Part shown: in pieces, positions 1 to 8,750 of the stretch
How positions within the stretch are numbered: position 1 is the stretch's first letter
Layout: each line of letters begins with the position of its first letter
From: Hahellaceae bacterium
Lineage (GTDB): Bacteria > Pseudomonadota > Gammaproteobacteria > Pseudomonadales > Oleiphilaceae
Reading direction: 5' to 3'
DNA: 64,000 nt
Assembly (NCBI GenBank): GCA_016744695.1
Contig: JADGDV010000023.1
Location: 1-64,000 of the forward strand
Made by a program: the position numbers and the translations under genes
The notes under the pieces: generated by a model
The model's input: only the letters and a program-made list of their open reading frames with translations
What the model was told of the DNA's origin: nothing
The model's database searches: none

Positions 1-1992
1 CCATGAATTAGGCGCACCTTCTTGATAAGCCGTACCACGCACACGGTATATTCGCTCTACGCCATGGCTATTTACAATCGTTGAATAACTTTCATTGCGA
101 TCTTTGTAGCTCAAGCTAGAAGACGGTGTTTTTTCTTCTTTATAGTGTTCAAGACCAATGGCCCCCAGCGCATCTCTTAGGGTGATTCCAACTTGCTTGC
201 CATTTTCATCAAACACTACTCTATGATCACCCTCTTCCAACATGCCATTACCATTAGTATCAATTACTCTCCCTAAGCCTGTAGCTACGTGCTTATATTC
301 AGTAAAGTCACTCTGCCCATCACCATCATTATCAGCCGTTCCAAAATCAATAGAGACCATAGTCGTGCGTTCAACAATTTCTTGTGAACTAAAAGCAAAA
401 TCCCGCCCTAGCTCATCAACAATATTGTAATTCGATATGGCAAAAACCAAACCGCGAGGGTTTTTCATTAACTGCTCGACCAGCTTAGGATAAATAGTGT
501 CGTTTGACATAATAATAGGGCCCCTCGAAGAGATCATAGGCCCTAGCGTAAAGCCCTGTGAAGGTTCGCTGTCAGGTAACAAAGTAGCAAGAGGAATCAG
601 TCGAGTAGGCGACTGTGGATCTTGTATTAGTGCAGTGACCTGTAAATCATTAATTCTGTAGGCCAAATCACTATCATTTTTAATGTAAAGAGCCACCTGC
701 ATATTCGCACCAACGACCTCACGAGACACCGTAGCCCCTTCAGTTAATTCCACATCGGTGCTGCGCGATTGCTCAAACGATTGTTGTGTTTCCTCTGATG
801 AAGTATCGGTATATTGAGTCGCCCACGTTCCGGTCCAACCGCCCTCATAACCCACCGTCCAATTTTTTGATCCTGTACCCTTTGCAATACTCTCAAGGCT
901 CAAACCCAACTCAATTCCTACAGACACTTCATGGCTTTCTGATATTTTGGCAAAGGCCTCATGTGTAGCTGAGTTCATTTTGCTAAACTCTTGACGCTCA
1001 CTTTGAACTAAGGTTGAACTAACACTTTTTGTTTCGAGGTCTCTGGTTTCAGATGATGTCACTTCCGAAAACCGCACATCAAGCTGAAGGTTAATTTCGC
1101 CTACTTCAATGGCCGGTACAGGTATATCAGCAACACGTGCATTGCGGTTGGCAACCAGAATTTCAGATTTATCACTAATTTGATCGCCATCAGTATCAAT
1201 TAGTATTGGCGATGTCCCGTACAGTCTTACCTCGTCACCGTCACTTAATTCATCACCATCACTATCTTGAGATAAAGGGTTACTATAAAAATATTTTGCC
1301 TCTTCAAAATCAGTCAACTGATCGCTATCTGAATCATCATCTCTTGGATCAGTCAGTAGATTTTGCTCTTCTGCGTCACTTAATCCATCCCCATCACTAT
1401 CACTTATTAATGGATCACTAGTCACATCTCGACAAAGCTGATTTTCATTAGCCTGTCCTATTCTTACCGCCCAACCAAACTGCTCTTCGGCATCCGAAAG
1501 CCCATCATTGTCACTATCAAGCAAATCACCATCAGGCGCTGTACCACGGAAATGCGGCGCATTATTTGCAGGCACTAGTGCCTCACCAGAAGCAGAGTTT
1601 ATACCTGTGACTGTAATACTGTATGTTGTTTCCCATTGAGGGTTAGTTGTTAATGTAACGTGAGTACGACTTTCATTTAACATCACACCCGTTACGATTA
1701 AGCGAGCAGACTGAGACTCATCACCCTGACATAATGGCGCTCGGTTAATTTCATAATACGAAGGATTTTCTGCACCATCTCCTGCTGCGCCTGTTAAAGT
1801 AAGTAATACGGTATTATTATCTAGTGAAATAGCACTAACCAGTTGCTCGGCACTTCCTAGGTCAGGCTCAGTAGATATATAATTACTGGTCTCTCCTTCG
1901 TCTCCACTACAGCCCGCAATGACAATAGGAAGAAACATTAACAAGATATATTTCCGAAGTGATCTCACCCATCTATGACTATTTTGATTCAT
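1..1992 (-). CDS. Calcium-repeat lipoprotein resembling the PA/binary-toxin B pore-forming core (partial, C-terminus outside window)
   Basis: The frame is open from the ATG at 1992 to the window edge, giving 664 visible residues. GGGGAG precedes the start. A signal peptide ends in a lipobox with Cys28, so this should be an outer-membrane or surface lipoprotein. Residues 45-150 look like an Ig-like beta domain. Residues 159-277 carry five DxDxDG-xSD-type repeats (thrombospondin type 3/calcium style), and a sixth lies near 554. The first repeat runs into GWAVRIG, as the PA calcium motif runs into GYTV. Residues 285-545 are rich in Ser, Thr and Glu. They contain an IPVPAIEVGEINLQL stretch, amphipathic strands around 353-400 and a QVALYIKNDSDLAYRINDL stretch. 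ITLRDALGAIGL near 603-614 resembles the TLKEALKIAFGF segment of PA. The calcium repeats and lipobox are seen directly. The PA-like fold is inference from motif order. Confidence 0.72.
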   Translation of the reverse strand, partial: MNQNSHRWVRSLRKYILLMFLPIVIAGCSGDEGETSNYISTEPDLGSAEQLVSAISLDNNTVLLTLTGAAGDGAENPSYYEINRAPLCQGDESQSARLIVTGVMLNESRTHVTLTTNPQWETTYSITVTGINSASGEALVPANNAPHFRGTAPDGDLLDSDNDGLSDAEEQFGWAVRIGQANENQLCRDVTSDPLISDSDGDGLSDAEEQNLLTDPRDDDSDSDQLTDFEEAKYFYSNPLSQDSDGDELSDGDEVRLYGTSPILIDTDGDQISDKSEILVANRNARVADIPVPAIEVGEINLQLDVRFSEVTSSETRDLETKSVSSTLVQSERQEFSKMNSATHEAFAKISESHEVSVGIELGLSLESIAKGTGSKNWTVGYEGGWTGTWATQYTDTSSEETQQSFEQSRSTDVELTEGATVSREVVGANMQVALYIKNDSDLAYRINDLQVTALIQDPQSPTRLIPLATLLPDSEPSQGFTLGPMISSRGPIIMSNDTIYPKLVEQLMKNPRGLVFAISNYNIVDELGRDFAFSSQEIVERTTMVSIDFGTADNDGDGQSDFTEYKHVATGLGRVIDTNGNGMLEEGDHRVVFDENGKQVGITLRDALGAIGLEHYKEEKTPSSSLSYKDRNESYSTIVNSHGVERIYRVRGTAYQEGAPNSW

Positions 1993-2101
1993 TACATTAC
2001 TCCCCTTATAAACACACTTTCAGAGTCCCGCATGACAGGCCCATAAACAACTATCTTGTGTTTAGTGGTAGCAAATAGATGAGGAGTGGTTAAAGAAGTG
2101 G

Positions 2102-2866
2102 CTAGCTTAGGGATTGCTCTTCAATACGCGCCTTTAATTTCGGCAGCATGCGTCGACTTGCACTGAAAGATTCTTCATAACCCAAAAGATGAACCTGATG
2201 CCCACCAGAAATATCTACCGATATTCGGTCAATATCATTAAGATTAACAATCACCATACGATGAATGCGTAGAAACACATTCTCAGGTAATAATTGCTCC
2301 CAAGTTTTGAATGTTTTATGAGAAATAATAGATGTATTATCTTTAAGGTGAACTTTGGTGTAATTACCTCCAATTGAAGTAATAGCGGTAATTTCGCTAA
2401 TTATTACAAATCGTTGTTCTCTTTCTGTTTTTATTAAAATACGGTCATCACAATTAAACAGAGACGAATGCCCTAGATTATCCGCTAGTTTTTCGCCCTT
2501 ATCTTCATGGACCTTTTTATTTTGAATACGACGAATAGAAGAGGCTAAACGCTCATCACTCACAGGCTTAAGAAGATAATCAAGGGCATTAATTTCGAAT
2601 GCTCTTACGGCATACTGTTCAAAAGCAGTCACAAAAATAACGTCTGTTGTTGGTGGAATATCAGGCACTAGCTCAAAGCCATTTCCGCCTAATAACTGAA
2701 CATCAAGAAATACGAGATCAGGTTTATATAAAGTGAGTAAAGCTCTAGCTTCATCTAGCGTTGCCGCCTCTCCGACAACCCTAACATTTTGATGAGCAAG
2801 CAATAACTCGCTAATATCATCACGAGCATACGGTTCATCATCAACTATAATTGCGGTGATATTCAT
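2102..2866 (-). CDS. LytTR-family response regulator (AlgR/LytR type)
   Basis: This is a two-part regulator. The N-terminal receiver (IIVDDEPYARDD, phospho-acceptor Asp in LVFLDVQL, KPVS with the conserved Lys) is followed by a C-terminal LytTR DNA-binding domain (RILIKTEREQRFV, FLRIHRMVIVNLNDI). A TTG codon lies 15 bases upstream at 2881, but MNITAIIVDDE starting at ATG 2866 fits the family better. The gene diverges from a LytS-type kinase gene that begins 133 bases away, so the two are very likely cognate partners. LytTR proteins of this type usually activate a few neighbouring genes. The lipoprotein gene at 1-1992 lies directly downstream on the same strand, 109 bases away, and is the obvious candidate target or co-transcribed gene. 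Confidence 0.9.
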   Translation of the reverse strand: MNITAIIVDDEPYARDDISELLLAHQNVRVVGEAATLDEARALLTLYKPDLVFLDVQLLGGNGFELVPDIPPTTDVIFVTAFEQYAVRAFEINALDYLLKPVSDERLASSIRRIQNKKVHEDKGEKLADNLGHSSLFNCDDRILIKTEREQRFVIISEITAITSIGGNYTKVHLKDNTSIISHKTFKTWEQLLPENVFLRIHRMVIVNLNDIDRISVDISGGHQVHLLGYEESFSASRRMLPKLKARIEEQSLS

Positions 2867-2999
2867 ACAGTCACAAGCCAATAAGTGTCACGAATAAGTA
2901 TTATTTTCTTCTGATTAAACAACAAATGGTTTAATCCTCCCTGAACCCAGATCAAGAATATCTTATTTTTTATTCGATACTATTAAATAAAATGAAAGG

Positions 3000-4328
3000 A
3001 TGAAAATTAAAGTAGAAAGAGGTAATACACTTATTATGCAAACTCAGAGGGGCACATATTTAAACCATTTCAACTTTAATATAAAACTACTCGGTTATAT
3101 CGCTGCGGGGTTTGAAGTCACCTGCGTTATTATTATTGCTACTTTATTTTATTTTGCATGGCATTTTGATGACCCCCAAAGCCTTGTAATTCCTTCCGTA
3201 TTGGCTATTTTTGTTTTACCTACTCTCGATATGGCTCGCCGCTTTATTGCAAAAGGCAACGTAAGCGCTGCCGTAACCGTTACATGTATTGTTAGTTGGA
3301 TAGCCGCATTAACCATTGGTTTTTTTGCATCAGTGGTGCCTGTAATATTTGCGGCATCGGCTGTGCTTTCATTTGTACCTGTGATCATAGCGACGACTAC
3401 CACAACCCATCGTACATTATTAATCGTCTCCTCATTATCAATATTGGTTTGTTGTATTTGCAGTGTGTTTTTAGTGCTACCGCCCTTCTTAAGCGAGGGG
3501 GTTCCCGCCATAGTTATCGGTAACCTAATTGCTATTATTGTGCCCTTATTGCTCGGTATTTCATCTATTTCACTATGGTATGGAAATAGACGATTGCAGT
3601 TATCACTAACCGAAGCATTGCAAGCAAATGATACGCTAGCAGCCAAACATCAACTTGAAATTGAACTTGAAGAACAAAAAAGAATGGAAGCAGACGCTCG
3701 CCACGATGCTGAGAGGGCTGATTTAGAAAAATTACGTTATCAGATTAATCCTCATTTTTTATTTAATTCACTCACCTCTATTCGCGGAGCCATTAGAACG
3801 AATTCTACAACAGCCAGAGAAATGATTACGGTGTTAGCTGAATTTTGTCGACTAACCTTAATGCGTGGTTCTACTGAAATTCACCAGCTAAGTGAGGAGC
3901 TTGAAACCTTATATTTATACTTGAAAATGGAACAAGCCCGCAGTGGTGATAACTTGCAAGTCGAGGTATCCGTTGACCCTGCACTCAAAACATTTCTGAT
4001 GCCAGCCTTTGTATTACAACCACTTATTGAAAATGCCATTAAATATGGGCGCCAAACATCTACCCTGACACAGGGGGATACTTTACAGATTGCAGTAATG
4101 ATTACAGGCGATGCCGATTCAAGTCTTCATATTCGCGTATCTAATACGGGGTGCTGGGTTGATTCAACACTTGAAGGCCCTATACCATCAACCCGCACAG
4201 GTCTTCGAAATTTACGTCAACGCCTAATTCGCCACTATGACAACACAATACAACTGGAACATCGCGAAGAAAATGAAGAAGTTCATGTTACTGTTTTACT
4301 ACCGTTTTCGTTGAAGCAAGTCAAGTAA
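3000..4328 (+). CDS. LytS/AlgZ-type membrane sensor histidine kinase
   Basis: About six hydrophobic segments fill residues 28-200. A short coiled coil (roughly 205-245) follows, then the His_kinase domain with the signature YQINPHFLFNSLTSIRGAIR, in which the His is the phosphorylation site. The C-terminal ATPase has the N box LQPLIENAIKYG and a glycine-containing TGLRNLRQRL motif. The kinase should autophosphorylate at the membrane and pass phosphate to the divergent LytTR regulator. AAAGGA overlaps the chosen ATG. A second ATG 12 codons downstream (MQTQRG) is also possible, because GAGG lies upstream of it. The ligand is not evident, since no periplasmic sensor domain is present. Confidence 0.88.
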   Translation: MKIKVERGNTLIMQTQRGTYLNHFNFNIKLLGYIAAGFEVTCVIIIATLFYFAWHFDDPQSLVIPSVLAIFVLPTLDMARRFIAKGNVSAAVTVTCIVSWIAALTIGFFASVVPVIFAASAVLSFVPVIIATTTTTHRTLLIVSSLSILVCCICSVFLVLPPFLSEGVPAIVIGNLIAIIVPLLLGISSISLWYGNRRLQLSLTEALQANDTLAAKHQLEIELEEQKRMEADARHDAERADLEKLRYQINPHFLFNSLTSIRGAIRTNSTTAREMITVLAEFCRLTLMRGSTEIHQLSEELETLYLYLKMEQARSGDNLQVEVSVDPALKTFLMPAFVLQPLIENAIKYGRQTSTLTQGDTLQIAVMITGDADSSLHIRVSNTGCWVDSTLEGPIPSTRTGLRNLRQRLIRHYDNTIQLEHREENEEVHVTVLLPFSLKQVK

Positions 4329-4456
4329 CATTAATAGATGTTTGTCTATACCTATTGCGGTAACGATAGGTGGTCTCGGCTATTCATAGGCAGTATAATC
4401 AGCCGAAAAATTACAGAGTAAATTTTCGCTGAATACGACAAGGCAGGAGACCTAAC

Positions 4457-4924
4457 ATGACCAGTTCAAAATTTTTAGCGCCAGAACCATCCTATACCGT
4501 AGTACAGCGTGAAGATGAAGGGGCGCAGGTCTATGCAGCAGTGAATACTTCATTAGCTGCTCTGAATCAGGCGCAGCGTCAGTTGTTTAGCTGGCAGTTA
4601 TCACTGATATTAGATTTAGAAACGGAAGATGAAAACGGCCTAACGCTAGATAATGAAGCAAAAGAAATAGAACCTTTTTGTAAGCAAGTTGAATCTAACT
4701 TATTGACCAACGGTAACACAATACCCTTAGCCAGAATCACTTGGCGTAAAACCCGCGAATTATTGTTTCGTGTATATAACCCAGCGGAAGCCGATGAGCA
4801 CATAAAGAGAATAATTGATTCAGAAGCTAACCCTCGGCCTTTCAGCTATACCATCGACCCGGATAATGACTGGAAGATGGCTGATGATTATCTCAAACAG
4901 TTTGCCAAAAGCGATACGGAATAA
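4457..4924 (+). CDS. DUF695-like cytoplasmic protein
   Basis: This 155-aa soluble protein has no signal peptide or membrane segment. The pattern of an N-terminal strand (SYTVVQRED), a central LARITWRKTRELLFRVYNP and a closing PFSYTIDPDNDWKMADDYL matches the layout of DUF695 proteins, whose function is not known. The start is preceded by AGGAGACC, a good ribosome binding site. It converges with the small gene at 4943-5281, sharing a short hairpin between their stops. The family assignment rests on recalled motif layout only. Confidence 0.6.
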   Translation: MTSSKFLAPEPSYTVVQREDEGAQVYAAVNTSLAALNQAQRQLFSWQLSLILDLETEDENGLTLDNEAKEIEPFCKQVESNLLTNGNTIPLARITWRKTRELLFRVYNPAEADEHIKRIIDSEANPRPFSYTIDPDNDWKMADDYLKQFAKSDTE

Positions 4925-4930
4925 CCTGAT

Positions 4931-4955
4931 CACTCCAGCGCATCACGCTTGGAGT
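4931..4955. terminator. Hairpin between convergent genes
   Basis: CACTCCA-GCG pairs with CGC-TTGGAGTG, with one bulged base and a five-base loop. It lies seven bases after the stop of the DUF695-like gene and overlaps the stop codon of the opposing 112-aa gene. There is no clear T-run, so termination strength is uncertain. Confidence 0.4.
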
Positions 4956-5281
4956 GCTCCCTGAAAATAGTCTCTAATCCAGCGGTATAACTTACCTGCT
5001 GTTAGCTCATTAAATGGAATTTCTTCAAATTCATCATCTGGATCTTTATTTTTAAACGCAAATTGATAACGAATAATCTCCGGTTTCTGATCATGCAGTA
5101 TAAGAATAATCCGTTTTCCGGTTTTCAAGCAGTCAATGGTCATTGCATCAGCGGGAATACCACTTTTCCGCATACTTCGATTAACCCCTACAATGGGGTC
5201 AATCTCTTTAAAGTCTTGTTGAATGCGCGTATGGGCATCTGTTGCTATATCGGACAAGGCAAAAAGTAGTTTGTCAGTCAA
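4943..5281 (-). CDS. Conserved-looking hypothetical protein, 112 aa
   Basis: I do not recognise this protein. It is soluble and mixed alpha/beta, with no signal peptide. It contains ADAMTIDCLKTGKRIILILHD and ends in a region rich in acidic and aromatic residues (DDEFEEIPFNELTAGKLYRWIRDYF). The coding quality looks real: a compact ATG-started frame with no long competing frame. It converges with the DUF695-like gene, and the stop codons are almost adjacent. Nothing in the neighbourhood points to a pathway. Confidence 0.6.
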   Translation of the reverse strand: MTDKLLFALSDIATDAHTRIQQDFKEIDPIVGVNRSMRKSGIPADAMTIDCLKTGKRIILILHDQKPEIIRYQFAFKNKDPDDEFEEIPFNELTAGKLYRWIRDYFQGALQA

Positions 5282-5353
5282 TGTAAACCTCTTATTTTTA
5301 GTGTGGATAGTACTTTTTGGTCTAAAATTTAGGTCAAATGTCTGTTTTGATCG

Positions 5354-7198
5354 TTAATGGCTACCCTGCCTCCAGTACTGAGCAACGATATGTCGCAGAC
5401 CTCCAAGCCATAAAAAAGCAATCGCTATTCCATAAAAGGGGAAGCAATATTCCAGCACACCTAAAAATCCTGATATGTTAGCGGTATTATGACCAAGGCC
5501 TGCGATAGTCGCACAGAAAAATATAATAACAAAAAGCGATGTAGAAGCTCCCGCACTAAAGATAGCTACGCCAACCCTTCGTCGCGAGCCAAATAATAAT
5601 AGCAAAACAGGAATCCAACTAGAGAACCAGACATACTGGTAGCGTTCAACATAAATATCTGCAAGCGTACGTTTTTTATACTGGGTCATTGTCAAGGCTA
5701 CTTCCCGAGACATCACATCATGATAGCCACGAAGACGAAAATCCCAAGCAATCTGACGAATACTAGTCTGGTTTCTAGGCTCGTAACTTCCTGGTAGTTT
5801 GTTCTTTGAAAGTTCAACAACTTTATCATAAGCTTCAGGCGGCCAAAGGTTTTTCAAATCTAACCCTTGCCTTGAAGTGCAGTCTTGAATCCCCTTCAAT
5901 AGCAGTCGTAAGCGCTCTAAATCATTGCCTACAACTTCATCAATATTGAGTAATAAAACTAACAAACCCTTTTCGTCATTGAGAATGCCGCGAGGACAAA
6001 GCGTGCGTCCCCATAAGTCTTCGTATACATCAATTTTGAGCTTGCTCATGGGCAACAAACCGTCCCCCCTAAAGCTCTGCAACATATGCTTTACCCCCTT
6101 CTCTTGTGTTGGCGCCATTAAGAGATGGGTTTCCAGTAAAACAGCAGCAAGGCCCCCCAAGCCATAATAACTACGATGAGATGTATCCTGATCCCACTTC
6201 ATAGCCACAATGTTGTTTAACCACGTTAATACAGGTGCATTAACAGGCATATCATTTTTTGCCAACGCCCATACAACATAACTCCAATGCAATGCTCGAA
6301 GGTAGTCTGAATCTGACGCAATAGACTCAGGAAATGGAAATTTAAACGCTTCAAGATCTTCAGGTTTAATTGTATTTTTCACCCAATCAACGTATTCACC
6401 AGGCTCAACAATACCTACATGAAATTCATTCCGGGGAAGATGCTCGATAAAGGAAGGGGAAGGTGTATACAGAGAAGATATATCATTGCCTAATGTGGCT
6501 CGACCTAAACTAATAAAAAGTATACCTAGCGTTTTTGTATCCTTAAATACCGTTGAATTATCAATAATATTTTTTAAAACCTTATCGAACATAGCGGGTG
6601 AGTAGTGTTTCATTCTCTCCAGATAGTTCAACAAAAAAGGCGTATTGCTAGAGGCATCAGGATAAAGACGTATATAGGTTTCCAGCAACAAAGTAGTGAT
6701 TTCTACCCCACTATCCACATACCCAGAATGCTCAGGAGCAACTCTGCCTTTATCAATAACCAGGTTCAACCATTCTTCTATTGGCGCATTAACTGGGTTT
6801 CCATTTTTTGATAAACCCCAAACGGTATAACTCCAGTGCAGTGCTTGTATATAATCACCATCGACTACTAGGCGATCAGGAAAATGCATTACCAATAATG
6901 TTGATTCAGCATTTAGGTTTTGGGTAGCCTCAGAATAACGTCTACGTAGTCTTTCGCGTGGATACCAATTTCCTTTAATCGGGGGCGTCCATTCCTTCAA
7001 TAGTTTACCAAAAGATACTTCAGCGACATGTTCAGGGGCTGGCGGTATCGGCTCCTGAGCATAAAGTGACATCACATCCAAATAGGCATCATTTACGTGT
7101 ACATCATCTGACTCTTGAGCATATGCAGCGCGACTTAATAGGCAAACATAAAGACAAAGCGTAAAAATAACGCTTAAACACAAGTACTCACGCTTCAT
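5354..7198 (-). CDS. Exported 614-aa membrane protein with an internal duplication, function unknown
   Basis: A signal peptide ends near AYA-QES (residue 27). Two homologous units follow at about residues 105-180 and 288-363. Each has FP[DE], then DY[IL]xALHWSY, VW[GA]L[SA]KN, PVNAP, an EWL/TWL Trp and LLET. Between the units are helical stretches. After residue 520 come two or three hydrophobic segments split by GSRRRVG, so the large N-terminal part should face the periplasm with a C-terminal membrane anchor. The helical, Trp/Tyr-rich repeats may form an alpha-solenoid or toroid, but I recognise no named family and no catalytic motif. It stands alone, with genes of unrelated type on both sides. 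Confidence 0.7.
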   Translation of the reverse strand: MKREYLCLSVIFTLCLYVCLLSRAAYAQESDDVHVNDAYLDVMSLYAQEPIPPAPEHVAEVSFGKLLKEWTPPIKGNWYPRERLRRRYSEATQNLNAESTLLVMHFPDRLVVDGDYIQALHWSYTVWGLSKNGNPVNAPIEEWLNLVIDKGRVAPEHSGYVDSGVEITTLLLETYIRLYPDASSNTPFLLNYLERMKHYSPAMFDKVLKNIIDNSTVFKDTKTLGILFISLGRATLGNDISSLYTPSPSFIEHLPRNEFHVGIVEPGEYVDWVKNTIKPEDLEAFKFPFPESIASDSDYLRALHWSYVVWALAKNDMPVNAPVLTWLNNIVAMKWDQDTSHRSYYGLGGLAAVLLETHLLMAPTQEKGVKHMLQSFRGDGLLPMSKLKIDVYEDLWGRTLCPRGILNDEKGLLVLLLNIDEVVGNDLERLRLLLKGIQDCTSRQGLDLKNLWPPEAYDKVVELSKNKLPGSYEPRNQTSIRQIAWDFRLRGYHDVMSREVALTMTQYKKRTLADIYVERYQYVWFSSWIPVLLLLFGSRRRVGVAIFSAGASTSLFVIIFFCATIAGLGHNTANISGFLGVLEYCFPFYGIAIAFLWLGGLRHIVAQYWRQGSH

Positions 7199-7298
7199 AT
7201 TTGGCTTTCCATCACTATGCCGACTTTAGTTCTAATGCTAGTTCCTTCTACCCTCTTTGTCGATGGACGATGGACGATGAATAAAGCAAGAAAGAAAG

Positions 7299-7318
7299 GT
7301 GAATCACACTTGATTCAC
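7299..7318 (-). terminator. Rho-independent-like terminator
   Basis: GTGAATCA pairs perfectly with TGATTCAC across a four-base loop. On the minus strand it lies 13 bases beyond the stop of the DUF3365 gene at 7332 and is followed by CTTTCTTTCTT, a usable pyrimidine tail. It most likely ends the two-gene haem-protein operon. Confidence 0.6.
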
Positions 7319-7331
7319 ATCCCTCTAAAGA

Positions 7332-7910
7332 CTATTTAATTTTCTTCAATGAAAAGGCACCGCGAATATCGCCTTCACTAAAACCAACCGCTTGGTCATA
7401 AGGGTATAACTCATCGAGTTTTGCTGACACTTCATTGCCTAATTCAGTACCGTGGCATTTCAAACATAAGCCTGCAGTAGGTATTGGCTTCATATAACGA
7501 TAAACCGACTGGCCATTTTGTGTAATAAGCTCTGAATGCTCCATTGTTTTTACATCTTCACCCGCCGCCTTGCGTTGTTCAAATTGCAAAAGCGTCATCA
7601 ACTCCCATTGATCAGGCGTATTATCTGCATTACGCACCTTTAATGAGGTGCGACTTACTTTCCAATCTGATTTAGCAGAAAGTGTATCTGCAATGGGTCT
7701 TGCTTCGAGATTACACACGTTAATCGCATTAACAGGGCCACCATTTTTTATCGCAGGTTTAAGTGCTGCTTTTAAATTGCTCCCATACGTTTTTACTAAT
7801 GAACGTGCTTCGTGCAACGCTTTATCAGCCATCACTGTTTCAGCATTTGAATGAAGCGGTAGCGCGGTTAAGGTGCAAAGTAATAATGCATTAACACTGA
7901 AGCGTTTCAT
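7332..7910 (-). CDS. Secreted DUF3365 (Tll0287-like) haem-binding protein
   Basis: A cleavable signal peptide (to about SNA-ET, residue 23) precedes a DUF3365 domain. The domain ends in a c-type haem motif, LCLKCHG (CxxCH), followed by LYPYDQAVGFSEGDIRGAFSL. These PAS-like single-haem domains sit in the periplasm, alone or as sensor inputs of kinases and chemoreceptors. Redox or gas sensing is proposed for the family. This copy is stand-alone. It is downstream of a second gene of the same family, only 26 bases apart, so they form a duplicated pair. PVNAINVCNLEARPIA near the N-terminal part is typical of the family. Confidence 0.85.
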   Translation of the reverse strand: MKRFSVNALLLCTLTALPLHSNAETVMADKALHEARSLVKTYGSNLKAALKPAIKNGGPVNAINVCNLEARPIADTLSAKSDWKVSRTSLKVRNADNTPDQWELMTLLQFEQRKAAGEDVKTMEHSELITQNGQSVYRYMKPIPTAGLCLKCHGTELGNEVSAKLDELYPYDQAVGFSEGDIRGAFSLKKIK

Positions 7911-7936
7911 ATCTATCTCACTTAAACTAAAAACAT

Positions 7937-8527
7937 TTACTTTATAGCCGACTGTGGAAGCTCAACCCGGATCACGGCGCGTAATGCAGCCAATTCTAAA
8001 TTTTGAGAAAGGTCATTAGGGTATTTCTCGTGAAGCACAGCTTTTACGTCGTCAGCCATATTTTCACTGTGGCATAAAAGACACTTACCCGTTACATACA
8101 TCGGTTGAAAGTATAAATAACGGTAACCATCGTCACTCTTTACTTTACGCGCGAAGTATTCTTTGCCTTCAGATTCGCTGCTCAGAAAAAAATCTAAAGC
8201 CACTTTGTCTAGCTCATCAGGCTTATTAATCGGGTTTCTGTATTGGTAGGTAGGCCTTCTAATTTTCATTCCCATATTAAAAGAGTTTGCAGTGTCATTA
8301 ATTAAACCGACAGATTTACTCCAGCCTCGTGCAGCCTCAGCAACCCCTACTCTCTTAATATCTCCGACCATGGTGTCCATTAAGCGCTGAGAAACCATAT
8401 CGGCCGCTTTATTACCGACACTCGATAGAATTTGATCTTCAGTCGGTGTCAGCTCTTCTAAAACCTCATCAGAGGCAAAAGAAAGCATTGACCAACAGCT
8501 AATAAAAATAAATATTATTGTTTTCAT
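7937..8527 (-). CDS. Secreted DUF3365-family mono-haem protein, paralogue of the next gene
   Basis: The signal peptide (MKTIIFIFISCWSMLSFA) is followed by a DUF3365-type domain with the haem-attachment motif CLLCHSE and the family ending YPNDLSQNLELAALRAVIRVEL. RRPTYQYRNPINKPDELD and YLYFQPMYVTGKC are the core strands. It is the first gene of a two-gene minus-strand operon with 7332-7910. Similarity between the two is confined mainly to the haem segment, so the duplication is old or the two serve different partners. Maturation would need the cytochrome c (Ccm) system. Confidence 0.82.
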   Translation of the reverse strand: MKTIIFIFISCWSMLSFASDEVLEELTPTEDQILSSVGNKAADMVSQRLMDTMVGDIKRVGVAEAARGWSKSVGLINDTANSFNMGMKIRRPTYQYRNPINKPDELDKVALDFFLSSESEGKEYFARKVKSDDGYRYLYFQPMYVTGKCLLCHSENMADDVKAVLHEKYPNDLSQNLELAALRAVIRVELPQSAIK

Positions 8528-8750
8528 TATTATTTACTCCACATTATTGATCTTAAATAATTTGAACCAATGATCTCTTACGTCAATATAACCCTAGCTC
8601 ATTGCTCCACATAACTAAAGTGTAAGAGATGGCTAGTACAATAGAGTTAATAAAGGTCAATAAAAAGTGATAATAATTAAGCTTTAAATACGCTTTTTTT
8701 CACACCAAATATTCATCAAGTAAGAAGGAGACGAAGAGTACTATGTTCAA

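Noticed and set aside
2010..2063. Inverted repeat AAACACA...TGTGTTT upstream of the lipoprotein gene
   Set aside because: Seven-base arms 40 bases apart in an AT-rich gap are expected by chance, and they do not resemble a LytTR direct repeat.
3149..3646. 165-aa minus-strand frame inside the LytS-type kinase gene
   Set aside because: It is the antisense of the transmembrane region of a clear kinase gene and has no recognisable protein features.
4350..4371. Short hairpin ACCTAT/ATAGGT after the LytS-type kinase gene
   Set aside because: Six AT-rich base pairs with a ten-base loop and no T-run are too weak to call a terminator.
7261..7280. Short tandem repeat GATGGAC
   Set aside because: Fewer than three full copies in a gap, with no sign of function.
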